Source of the DNA: Bacteroidales bacterium | GTDB lineage: Bacteria > Bacteroidota > Bacteroidia > Bacteroidales > JAADGE01 | Assembly (NCBI GenBank): GCA_021648725.1 | Contig: JAKISF010000008.1 | Span: 1 to 64,000 of the forward strand | Reading direction: 5' to 3' | Length of the DNA: 64,000 nucleotides | In this document: piece by piece, positions 35,311-43,261 of the stretch | Layout of the letters: each line of letters begins with the position of its first letter | Numbering within the stretch: the first letter of the stretch is position 1 | The notes under the pieces: model-generated | What the model was told of the DNA's origin: nothing | The model's input: only the letters and a program-made list of their open reading frames with translations | Databases searched by the model: none | Position numbers and translations under genes: made by a program

Positions 35311-36450
35311 ATGGATTTCAGTTTTACCGAAGAACATTTAATGATTAAACAAGCAGCAAGAGATTTTGCACGTACTGAATTACTTCCTGACGTTATAGAG
35401 CGTGACGACAAAGAAATTGAACCGATTGAACAAATAAAAAAGATGCAACAATTAGGTTTTATGGGTATGATGACCAATCCTAAATACGGAGGGGAAGGTA
35501 TGGATACCATTTCTTATGTTCTTGCAATTGAGGAAATATCAAAAATTGATGCTTCGGCAGCAGTTGTAATGTCAATACAGAACTCGCTGGTTAATTGGGG
35601 TTTAGAACATTATGGAAGTGAAGAACTAAAACAAAAATATCTTATTCCCATGGCAAGCGGTAAAGTAATCGGTGCCTTCGCTTTATCAGAACCCGAAGCA
35701 GGCTCGGATGCCACAAAACAAAGAACAACTGCAATTGAAAAAGATGACCATTATCTTTTAAACGGAACAAAAAATTGGATTTCTAATGCATCAATTGCCG
35801 AATATTTTATTGTAATTGCTCAGACACATCCCGAAAAAGGACACAGAGGAATTAATGCTTTTATTGTTGAAAAAGGAACTGAGGGCTTTGTTATAGGTCC
35901 GAAAGAAAATAAAATGGGGCTGAGAGGTTCTCATACTCATTCTTTAATGTTCACAGATGTTAAAGTTCCGAAAGAAAACAGAATAGGAGAAGACGGATTC
36001 GGATTTAAACTTGCTTTGTTATCATTAAACGGAGGAAGAATCGGTATTGCGGCACAAGCTTTGGGAATTTCACAAGGAGCATTAGAACTTTCCGTTCAAT
36101 ATTCGAAAGAACGAAAAGCATTCGGGAAATTTATTTCAGAGCATCAAGCAATTGCTTTTAAACTTGCAGAAATGGAAGTAAGAACCGAAGCCTCAAGAAA
36201 TTTAGTTTATAAAGCTGCTTGGCTTAAAGACCAACATAAAGACTATAATATGGCAAGTGCAACCGCTAAATACTTTGCTGCTGAAACCGCAATGTATGTT
36301 ACAACAGAAGCTGTTCAAATTCACGGCGGCTACGGTTATGTTAAAGAATATCATGTAGAGCGACTAATGCGTGAAGCGAAACTTACACAAATATACGAAG
36401 GAACATCCGAAATTCAACAAATTGTGATTTCGAGAGAACTCTTGAAATAA
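35311..36450 (+). CDS. Acyl-CoA dehydrogenase
   Basis: A 379-residue FAD enzyme of full length. FALSEPEAGSDA and NGTKNWISNA are the FAD/substrate signatures. The second family signature is in QIHGGYGYVKEYHVERLMREA, and the catalytic glutamate is in IYEGTSEIQQIV near the end. It resembles short-chain (butyryl-CoA type) dehydrogenases and would oxidise acyl-CoA or reduce crotonyl-CoA with an electron-transfer flavoprotein. It fits with the 3-hydroxybutyryl-CoA dehydrogenase at 21716. Monocistronic, with a promoter box before and a terminator after. Confidence 0.93.
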   Translation: MDFSFTEEHLMIKQAARDFARTELLPDVIERDDKEIEPIEQIKKMQQLGFMGMMTNPKYGGEGMDTISYVLAIEEISKIDASAAVVMSIQNSLVNWGLEHYGSEELKQKYLIPMASGKVIGAFALSEPEAGSDATKQRTTAIEKDDHYLLNGTKNWISNASIAEYFIVIAQTHPEKGHRGINAFIVEKGTEGFVIGPKENKMGLRGSHTHSLMFTDVKVPKENRIGEDGFGFKLALLSLNGGRIGIAAQALGISQGALELSVQYSKERKAFGKFISEHQAIAFKLAEMEVRTEASRNLVYKAAWLKDQHKDYNMASATAKYFAAETAMYVTTEAVQIHGGYGYVKEYHVERLMREAKLTQIYEGTSEIQQIVISRELLK

Positions 36451-36472
36451 ACAACTACAAACCTTATTATAA

Positions 36473-36506
36473 AAAACCTGCCCAAATTTTTGAGCAGGGT
36501 TTTTTA
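36473..36506 (+). terminator. Intrinsic terminator of the acyl-CoA dehydrogenase gene
   Basis: CCTGC-C-CAAA pairs with TTTG-A-GCAGG (one internal mismatch), extended by A/T pairs, followed by a run of Ts. Confidence 0.75.
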
Positions 36507-36836
36507 TTTTAGGCTGAAACTAAAAATTAAACATCACTACTACGAATTAATTCTGCAATCAAAATGCTGAGAGTGTATAATTAAAATCAATACATCTGCC
36601 TATGTAATTTTAAAAAAATATGTTATTCAATAGCTTTTAAAGTTTACAAAGATTCTAAATAGGGTAGTAGTGTTCAGATATTCACTGTGTTATGAAGTAT
36701 CTGATTAGTTATATGTTTTGTTATTTATATGTGTATGTTTTAAAAAACATTTTTCAACAACAAATAAGTATAATTTTGAACAATTCTTAATGCGAAGCAA
36801 ATCATAATCTGAATTGATTAATATCAAACATTAAAT
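36507..36836 (+). other. Long AT-rich leader upstream of the sulfur/molybdoenzyme operon
   Basis: 330 bases with no reading frame of note. It contains CACTACTAC near 36535-36543 and its inverse GTAGTAGTG at 36664-36672, a short CAGATA/TATCTG pair near 36675-36705, and the promoter box at 36771. The length suggests regulated transcription, but no named operator could be recognised. Confidence 0.4.
36771..36778 (+). promoter_or_regulatory. Promoter -7 box TAATTTTG for the molybdoenzyme operon
   Basis: Exact TAnnTTTG match, 58 bases upstream of the first gene of the operon (36837). Confidence 0.5.
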
Positions 36837-39140
36837 ATGAAAACAACAAGACGTGATTTTATAAAGATATCTTCAATGGGAGTAGGCGGTCTTGCTCTTT
36901 CGGCATCTCCTGTTTTAGGATGGGTTCCAGGATTTTTAAAAATTGATGATGTTATTCCTGACGATTCCAAAGTAAAAAGAACACCGACCTATTGCGAAAT
37001 TTGTTTTTGGAAGTGTGCCGGATGGACATATACTGACGAAAAAGGCAAAATATTAAAAATTGTCGGAAATGACGATGACCAACATTCAAACGGAAGGTTT
37101 TGCCCCAGAGGAACCGGCGGTGTAGGAATGTATAATGACGAAGACAGATTAAAAACTCCTTTAATAAGAGAAGAAAAAGACGGGAAACAATATTTCAGAG
37201 AAGCAAGTTGGGATGAAGCATTAGATTTAATAAGTAAACGTCTGACAGAAATAGGAGAAGAATATACCAGAGAATGTATTGCATTATTTACACACGGCTC
37301 AGGCGGTAAATTCTTAGGAAATGTTTTGAAAGCATTCGGTTCCGGAAGTATATCCGCTCCTTCGTATGCACAATGCAAAGGACCGAGAGAAGTTGCTTTT
37401 ATTGCAACTTACGGAAAAGGTTTAAGCTCGCCCGAACCTACTGATATAAGAAATACAAGATGTTTAGTTTTAATAGGCTCTCATATCGGAGAAAATATGC
37501 ATAACGGACAAGTTCAAGAAATGTCCGAAGCCATTGATAACGGTGCAACAATTATTACCGTTGACCCCAGATACTCTACTGCTGCAAGTAAATCTAAATA
37601 CTGGTTGCCGATTAAACCCGCTACGGACATTGCTCTTTTATTAGCTTGGATGAACGTTATTATTAAAGAAGAACTATATGATAAAGAATATATTGAGAAA
37701 TACACATTCGGATTTGAGCAATTAAAAAATCATGTTAAAAATAAAACTCCTGAATGGGCATACGGCATCACAACCATAAAGCCTGATGTCATTAGAAAAA
37801 CTGCAAGAGAAATGGCAGGAGCTGCTCCTGCAGCAATCGTTCATCCCGGAAGACACACAACTTGGTACGGAGATGATACTCAAAGGTTAAGAGCTGTTGC
37901 AGTTCTAAATGCTCTTCTCGGATCTTGGGGCAGAAAAGGAGGATTCTATATGTCTGAAAAATTGCATTTAAAAAACATGAATACTCCCGAATATCCCAAA
38001 ATGAAACATACTTGGCGTGATGCACATCCGGGAAAATATATGTTGGCAGATTTAGCATTAGCATCCGGAATTTGTGATGCAACAATTCCGAGTGTTGACA
38101 GAGAGTGTTCATATAAAGCATGGATTGTAAACGGTTCAAACTTATTAACAACAATACCCAACAGAAAAAATACAATTGAAGCAATTAATAATTTGGAATT
38201 TATGGTGGTAATTGATACAATGCCTGCTGAAATTACCGGATATGCTGATGTTGTTTTACCGGAATGTACATACCTTGAGCGTTATGATATGTTAAGAACA
38301 TCTAAACACAGAAAACCTTCCGTTGCTTTAAGAATGCCTGCAGTTGAACCTAAATATAACTCTAAACCTGACTGGTGGATTGCAAAGCAATTAGCAGAAA
38401 AACTCGGACTCGGAGATTACGTTCCCTATAATGATATTACAGAACTTTTGGATTGGCAATTAAAACAAATAGGAAGTTCTTTAGAGGAAATGCAAAAAAT
38501 CGGTGTTAAAAATATAGACAGAGAGTATAACGATTTGTATATTCTTCAAGGAGAAGAGCATGAATTTAACACAAACACAGGGAAGATTGAACTGTATGCA
38601 ACATCATTTCAGCAAGAAGGTTTTGACCCTTTGCCGAATTATACTGCTCATCCTGAGCCTTTACCCGGGTTTTACAGGCTTAATTACGGAAGAGCTCCGA
38701 TGCACACATTCGGAAGAACAACAAATAATCCGAACCTGACGGATTTAATGGACGAAAATAAACTTTGGGTAAATCCTAAAGTTGCAAAAGAATGGGATTT
38801 AAGTAACAACCAAGAGGTTTGGTTAGAAAATCAAGACGGAGTTGTTTCAACTTTCCCCATTAAAGTCAGAATAACGGAAAGAATCGGGAAACATTCGGTT
38901 TATCTCGTTCACGGTTTCGGAAGATTTGACAAACGATTAAAAAGAAGTTACGGTAAAGGACTTGATGATTCAGAATTGATTACAAATGTTATGGTTGATC
39001 CTATTATGGGAGGAACCGGAATGAGAGGGAACTTTGTCACATTTATAACGGAAGACCCTAAATTAAAACTTGTCGGAAATAAAGCAAGAAAAAGAAATAA
39101 ATCCGGCAACAGTGCAAAAATTAATAATAAACAAGCCTAA
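36837..39140 (+). CDS. Molybdopterin oxidoreductase catalytic subunit (PsrA/PhsA-type, Tat-exported)
   Basis: A 767-residue DMSO-reductase-family enzyme with Tat signal TTRRDFIK (RR at 5-6). A [4Fe-4S] site comprises Cys53, Cys56, Cys60 and Cys89 (YCEICFWKC, FCPRG). Cys180 in APSYAQCKGPRE sits at the Mo-ligand position. The Cys ligand and the Psr/NrfD-type partners downstream point to polysulfide, sulfur, thiosulfate or tetrathionate reduction in the periplasm. Arsenate or other sulfur-oxyanion substrates cannot be excluded. First gene of an eight-gene operon; the iron-sulfur subunit starts two bases after its stop. Confidence 0.88.
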   Translation: MKTTRRDFIKISSMGVGGLALSASPVLGWVPGFLKIDDVIPDDSKVKRTPTYCEICFWKCAGWTYTDEKGKILKIVGNDDDQHSNGRFCPRGTGGVGMYNDEDRLKTPLIREEKDGKQYFREASWDEALDLISKRLTEIGEEYTRECIALFTHGSGGKFLGNVLKAFGSGSISAPSYAQCKGPREVAFIATYGKGLSSPEPTDIRNTRCLVLIGSHIGENMHNGQVQEMSEAIDNGATIITVDPRYSTAASKSKYWLPIKPATDIALLLAWMNVIIKEELYDKEYIEKYTFGFEQLKNHVKNKTPEWAYGITTIKPDVIRKTAREMAGAAPAAIVHPGRHTTWYGDDTQRLRAVAVLNALLGSWGRKGGFYMSEKLHLKNMNTPEYPKMKHTWRDAHPGKYMLADLALASGICDATIPSVDRECSYKAWIVNGSNLLTTIPNRKNTIEAINNLEFMVVIDTMPAEITGYADVVLPECTYLERYDMLRTSKHRKPSVALRMPAVEPKYNSKPDWWIAKQLAEKLGLGDYVPYNDITELLDWQLKQIGSSLEEMQKIGVKNIDREYNDLYILQGEEHEFNTNTGKIELYATSFQQEGFDPLPNYTAHPEPLPGFYRLNYGRAPMHTFGRTTNNPNLTDLMDENKLWVNPKVAKEWDLSNNQEVWLENQDGVVSTFPIKVRITERIGKHSVYLVHGFGRFDKRLKRSYGKGLDDSELITNVMVDPIMGGTGMRGNFVTFITEDPKLKLVGNKARKRNKSGNSAKINNKQA

Positions 39141-39142
39141 TT

Positions 39143-39676
39143 ATGAGATATGCAATGGCAATAGACACAAAAAAGTGTGTCGGATGCAGCGACTGTGTCG
39201 TAGCCTGTCAAACAGAAAACAATATCCCGATAGGATATTCTCGAGATTGGATAACAGAAACAGTTGAAGGAATTTATCCCGGTTTGCATTTGGAAATAAG
39301 ATCGGAAAGGTGTAATCATTGTGAAAATACTCCTTGTGTAAGAACTTGTCCCACAGGAGCAAGTCATATAATCGAAGGCGGTATTGTAAAAGTGAACCAT
39401 GAGGAATGTATAGGGTGCGGAGCATGTATTCAATCATGTCCTTATGATGCAAGATATTCGCATCCCGAAGGTTATGTTGATAAATGTACATTTTGCGACC
39501 ACAGGATTAACAACGGTCAAGACCCGGCATGTGTTTCGGTTTGCCCTACGCATTGTATGTATTTCGGTGATTTAGATGACCCGAACAGCGAAATTTCCAA
39601 AATAGTATCTGCTCGAAAAGTTAAAGTTTTAGCTCCGGAAGCAGGAACAAAACCACAAATATTCTATTTAGTATAA
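39143..39676 (+). CDS. Four-cluster [4Fe-4S] electron-transfer subunit (PsrB/NrfC-like)
   Basis: A 177-residue ferredoxin-type protein with 16 cysteines in four sets: 12/15/18/22, 57/60/65/69, 89/92/95/99 and 115/118/130/134. It has no signal peptide. Such subunits are carried out with the Tat-exported catalytic partner. It would pass electrons between the quinone-reactive membrane subunit (next gene) and the molybdenum site. The size and cluster order match PsrB, NrfC and DmsB. An additional Cys138 (THCMYFG) lies just beyond the last set. Confidence 0.93.
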   Translation: MRYAMAIDTKKCVGCSDCVVACQTENNIPIGYSRDWITETVEGIYPGLHLEIRSERCNHCENTPCVRTCPTGASHIIEGGIVKVNHEECIGCGACIQSCPYDARYSHPEGYVDKCTFCDHRINNGQDPACVSVCPTHCMYFGDLDDPNSEISKIVSARKVKVLAPEAGTKPQIFYLV

Positions 39677-39701
39677 TTTAAAACTTTTAACGCTAAAAGA
39701 A

Positions 39702-40718
39702 ATGAGAGAAGAAATTATAACCAGCGGAAGAATGAACCCGGGAATTGATCCGTACCTTCATATATGGCACTGGGAAATCCCCTTATATTTATTTCTCGGC
39801 GGACTTGCTGCCGGATTACTTTTTTTTGCCGCTTATTTTGTCATAACAGGAAAAGATAAACAGTTTCCAACCGCAGTAAAATATGGGCCGATTATAGCTC
39901 TTGTTACAATTGTTATCGGACTTATTGTTTTAATACTAGACTTAAAACACCCTGCATATTTTTGGCAACTGTTAACAACAGTCAGGTTTGTTTCTCCGAT
40001 GTCATGGGGAGCATGGACATTAGTGTTTATGTCTATTGTAAACGTTGTTTGGCTTTTTTCATATGCAAAAGATATTTTTAAAGGTTATAAATGTCGCTTT
40101 AAGTTTGTGCTTAAGTTAACAAAAATACTTGTAAAAGAAGACAGCAGCAATGAATACGGTTGGGAATGGCAACACAAATTAATAAAACGGTTTGAAATTT
40201 ATACACAAGACAAACGAAAAGCATGGGCTTGGGTAATGATTGTTCTTGCTGTTATTTTAGGTGTATATACCGGAATCTTATTGTCTGCATTTAACGCACG
40301 CCCATTATGGAACACCTCTATTTTGGGACCTCTGTTTTTAACCTCAGGTTTGTCCACGGGAGCAGCATTACTTATGATTTTATCTAAAACACATTCGGAA
40401 AAACATGCTTTCAGCAGAATTGACATTTTACTTATTGTAATTGAATTGTTTTTTATAGTTCATATGTTTATGGGGTTCTTAGCAGGTTCCGAAGTAAAAG
40501 CTGAAGCTGCCCATTATTTCCTTGGCGGAGAATTTACGGTTGTTTTTTGGATAAATGTTGTTATAATAGGACTTATTATTCCTGCTGTTCTTGAAATTTT
40601 AGAACTTCTTAAATTTAAAATACCTGTTATTGTTCCCGGAATATTAATTCTGTGGGGAGGTATGATGTTTAGGTTTATTATGGTGGATGCCGGACAAATA
40701 ACAAGATTCTTATATTAA
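39702..40718 (+). CDS. NrfD/PsrC-type membrane subunit
   Basis: A 338-residue membrane protein with about nine helices. HIWHWEIPLYLFLGGLAAGLLF at the start, PAYFWQLLTTVRFVSPMSWGAW and NARPLWNTSILGPLFLTSGLSTGAA are conserved NrfD-family segments. PsrC-type proteins exchange electrons with menaquinol at the inner membrane and anchor the catalytic and iron-sulfur subunits. There is a soluble insertion between helices 3 and 4 (about 128-165). Third gene of the operon, 25 bases after the iron-sulfur subunit. Confidence 0.92.
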   Translation: MREEIITSGRMNPGIDPYLHIWHWEIPLYLFLGGLAAGLLFFAAYFVITGKDKQFPTAVKYGPIIALVTIVIGLIVLILDLKHPAYFWQLLTTVRFVSPMSWGAWTLVFMSIVNVVWLFSYAKDIFKGYKCRFKFVLKLTKILVKEDSSNEYGWEWQHKLIKRFEIYTQDKRKAWAWVMIVLAVILGVYTGILLSAFNARPLWNTSILGPLFLTSGLSTGAALLMILSKTHSEKHAFSRIDILLIVIELFFIVHMFMGFLAGSEVKAEAAHYFLGGEFTVVFWINVVIIGLIIPAVLEILELLKFKIPVIVPGILILWGGMMFRFIMVDAGQITRFLY

Positions 40719-40750
40719 ATTTTATTTGAAAAAATTATAAACAAACTAAA

Positions 40751-41269
40751 ATGGAAGGCAAAAGAAAATATATGAATTCATATCTGGCAGGAGTATTGTT
40801 AGGCTTGCTTATCTTAGCATCGTTCTATTTTACTCGAGAAGGGTTGGGTGCCAGCGGAGCTTTTAAAAGAACTGCCGCAAAAATTGAACAAACAATAATT
40901 CCTTCATACATAGAAAACCCCGATACCTATTTTCATAAATATGTTAAAAACGGAACAGATCCTTTAAAAAACAGATTAGTATTTATGATTATCGGTGTTT
41001 TTGTAGGCGGATTTATTTCGGGTGCAATTAACGGAAGACTTAAAGTTAAATTACAACATTCTCCTAATATTACAGCTAAAAAAAGAGTAATTGCCGCCGG
41101 AATAGGAGGAATACTTTTCGGAATAGGAGCATCTTTCGGAAGAGGGTGTACAAGCGGTGCGGGCTTAGACGGAATGGCAGTTCTGGCAACAACAGGCTTT
41201 ATAGTCGTTGCTGCAATTTTCGGGACAGGATATTTGGCAGCATGGTTTTTCAGAAAAATGTGGCTGTAA
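40751..41269 (+). CDS. YeeE/YedE family half-transporter (first of pair)
   Basis: A 172-residue membrane protein with about four helices. GIGASFGRGCTSGAGLDGMA (Cys133) is the YeeE/YedE (sulf_transp, formerly DUF395) signature. In YeeE of E. coli, conserved cysteines relay thiosulfate across the membrane. Here the transporter is split into two small proteins encoded next to each other, each with one conserved Cys motif. Between helices 1 and 2 lies a long hydrophilic loop (about 30-72). It probably moves a sulfur compound for the molybdoenzyme or for sulfur recovery. Confidence 0.88.
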   Translation: MEGKRKYMNSYLAGVLLGLLILASFYFTREGLGASGAFKRTAAKIEQTIIPSYIENPDTYFHKYVKNGTDPLKNRLVFMIIGVFVGGFISGAINGRLKVKLQHSPNITAKKRVIAAGIGGILFGIGASFGRGCTSGAGLDGMAVLATTGFIVVAAIFGTGYLAAWFFRKMWL

Positions 41270-41308
41270 CATCTAAATTTTAATACTTAACAAAATAAAA
41301 CACAATAT

Positions 41309-41896
41309 ATGGGACCTTTATTTACAGCAGCTGACGAGTGGAGTTATGTTATAGCTCTTGTGCTCGGAATTGCTTTCGGGTATATTTTAGAAAGTGCAGG
41401 TTTTTCTTCCTCAAGAAAACTGGCAGGTGTATTTTACGGATATGATTTTGTTGTATTGCGTGTATTTTTCACGGCAGCAATTACGGCAGCAATCGGGCTT
41501 TTCTATTTTGATTATCTCGGGTGGCTTAATTTCTCAGAAATATATGTGAATAAGCTTTACGTGGGTTCTGCAATTGTAGGCGGAATGATAATGGGTTTAG
41601 GATTTATAATCGGAGGTTTTTGCCCGGGTACAAGTGCTTGTGCAGCAGCAATCGGGAAAGTTGATGCAATGATTTTTATCGGAGGTGTTGTTATCGGTGC
41701 AATAATTTTTGATGCCGGATATCCCTTATGGGGCGAATTTTATGAAAGCGGAGGCAAAGGATCTGCCACTCTTTATGAAGACTTAGGTATTTCAAGAGAA
41801 TTATTATTGTTCGGCTTTATATTGTTTGCATTATTCGCTTTTTGGGCAACTGCATTAATTCAGAAAAAAGTATCAAATAAAACGCATAAATATTAA
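41309..41896 (+). CDS. YeeE/YedE family half-transporter (second of pair)
   Basis: A 195-residue membrane protein with about six helices and the motif IIGGFCPGTSACAAAIG (Cys105, Cys111). This is the complementary YeeE/YedE half to the gene just upstream. The N-terminal GYILESAGFSSSRKLAG is also characteristic. The two halves probably assemble into one pore with their cysteines lined up. It ends five bases before the first rhodanese gene. Confidence 0.88.
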   Translation: MGPLFTAADEWSYVIALVLGIAFGYILESAGFSSSRKLAGVFYGYDFVVLRVFFTAAITAAIGLFYFDYLGWLNFSEIYVNKLYVGSAIVGGMIMGLGFIIGGFCPGTSACAAAIGKVDAMIFIGGVVIGAIIFDAGYPLWGEFYESGGKGSATLYEDLGISRELLLFGFILFALFAFWATALIQKKVSNKTHKY

Positions 41897-41901
41897 TTGA
41901 A

Positions 41902-42549
41902 ATGGCTGATAATAGACAATTTAAAAAAAGATACATTTTAATGGCTTTAATCTTAGTGATATTAGCAGGCGGAACTTTACTTCTTCCCGAAAAATATGTA
42001 TCTGAGGAATTAAGTCCGGAAAACTTGCTGAAAGAGATTAATGATAATACCAGATATATATATCCAGATGATATTGCTCATCTTATTATAAGCAAAGACC
42101 CTAATTTTTTATTGATTGACGTAAGAGATTCTGCTTCATATCAAGAATTTAAACTGCCGGGAGCAATTAATATTCCGTTAAAAAACTTGCTCGACAAAGA
42201 TGACGCAGGAGATTATAAATGGGAAGGTTTTTTAAATCAAGATACTCGAAAAAATATATTTTATTCAAACGGAACGGTTTATTCGCATCAAGCATGGATG
42301 TTAACAAAGCGACTTAATTATGAAAACAACTACGTTATGAAAGGCGGATTAAACAAGTGGATTGAGACGATTATACAAGTTCGCCGACCTGAATTTGATG
42401 CATCAGAACAAGAACTTGCAACATATACATTCAGAAAAGCCGCAAGTATGTTTTTCGGAGGAGGAGGAACTGCCGCTAGTGATGATCCCGTTAATATTCC
42501 GGCATTTACAGGTAAGAAAAAAGAAAAAGAGGTTCAAGAAGGTTGTTAA
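41902..42549 (+). CDS. Membrane-anchored rhodanese-like protein, catalytic Cys absent, ends in Gly-Cys
   Basis: A 215-residue protein with an uncleaved N-terminal helix (about 11-28) and one rhodanese domain (about 52-160: LIDVRDSASY, then LPGAINIPL). The active-site loop reads FYSNGTVYSHQAW (120-132), with Ser122 where the catalytic Cys should be. The only cysteine of the whole protein is its last residue, Cys215, after a Lys-rich tail (TGKKKEKEVQEGC). The next gene's product shares this tail. It may hold sulfur on the C-terminal Cys, like a swinging arm. Periplasmic by topology. The carrier role is inference. Confidence 0.8.
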   Translation: MADNRQFKKRYILMALILVILAGGTLLLPEKYVSEELSPENLLKEINDNTRYIYPDDIAHLIISKDPNFLLIDVRDSASYQEFKLPGAINIPLKNLLDKDDAGDYKWEGFLNQDTRKNIFYSNGTVYSHQAWMLTKRLNYENNYVMKGGLNKWIETIIQVRRPEFDASEQELATYTFRKAASMFFGGGGTAASDDPVNIPAFTGKKKEKEVQEGC

Positions 42550-42567
42550 ATTTTAAATCAGAATAAA

Positions 42568-43212
42568 ATGAATAGTCAATATCTAAATATAGGTCACAAA
42601 AAAATATCTAATAAGCTGCCGATTATCGGTATTTCTGCAATTGTAATAGTTGTTCTCGGAATTCTGTTAATGAGCCATCCGAAAATTAAATATCAAATCA
42701 GCACGGAAGATATGTTAGAGATTGCAATAGAAAAGAAAGATATAATAAGACCTGCCGAATTCATGAATATCTATTACACAAAAGATTCGAGTTATCGTTT
42801 TATTGATTTAAGGTCTGCACATGAATTTTTAATAAGCCACATAGACGGTGCAATTAATATTCCGATTCATAAATTATTAGATGATGAATATGAGAATATT
42901 TTTAATCAAGACGAAAAGATTAACATACTGTATTATTCAGACCAATGCGGAGCATGCGGACCCTGGATGATATTAAAACAAATAGGATATCCTAACAATA
43001 AAGTTTTGCAAGGAGGGTATAATTATGTGAAAAAAAGCATTATTGATAATTATGCTCCGATGAGCGGTGATTATAGTGCAGAAAAAGCAAAATATGATTA
43101 TGCCGAAGTTATAAAAAATACTCCGAGCAGCGGTGCAGAATCTACCCTTGAAACCGGACCCGTTATCGTCGGGAAAAAGAAAAAAAAGAGAGAAATAGAC
43201 GGCGGTTGCTGA
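42568..43212 (+). CDS. Membrane-anchored rhodanese-like protein with CGAC loop and Gly-Cys terminus
   Basis: A 214-residue paralogue of the preceding gene: anchor helix (about 18-36), rhodanese domain (about 58-158: FIDLRSAHEF, IDGAINIPI). The loop is YYSDQCGACGPW. Ser124 takes the usual Cys position, but a CxxC pair (Cys127, Cys130) follows within the loop, as in thioredoxin-like or disulfide sites. The tail VGKKKKKREIDGGC ends in Cys214. The stop TGA is followed at once by TAA. Could shuttle persulfide between the CxxC pair and the terminal Cys. Not tested. Confidence 0.8.
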   Translation: MNSQYLNIGHKKISNKLPIIGISAIVIVVLGILLMSHPKIKYQISTEDMLEIAIEKKDIIRPAEFMNIYYTKDSSYRFIDLRSAHEFLISHIDGAINIPIHKLLDDEYENIFNQDEKINILYYSDQCGACGPWMILKQIGYPNNKVLQGGYNYVKKSIIDNYAPMSGDYSAEKAKYDYAEVIKNTPSSGAESTLETGPVIVGKKKKKREIDGGC

Positions 43213-43261
43213 TAAATACTAAAATAACAAATTAAGCTTCTCAGAAATAAACTCAAACAAT

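Noticed and set aside
36530-36674. Inverted pair CACTACTAC / GTAGTAGTG upstream of the molybdoenzyme operon as an operator or element end
   Set aside because: Only nine bases, 120 bases apart, no flanking duplication; too weak in AT-rich sequence to claim.
37792-38184. Open frame of about 130 codons opposite the molybdoenzyme gene
   Set aside because: Antisense to a strongly conserved coding region; no family similarity or start signal.
43201-43220. In-frame TGA right after the C-terminal Cys of the second rhodanese gene, considered as selenocysteine
   Set aside because: It is followed directly by TAA, no SECIS-like hairpin is present downstream, and the paralogous gene ends with Cys then TAA, so TGA is an ordinary stop.
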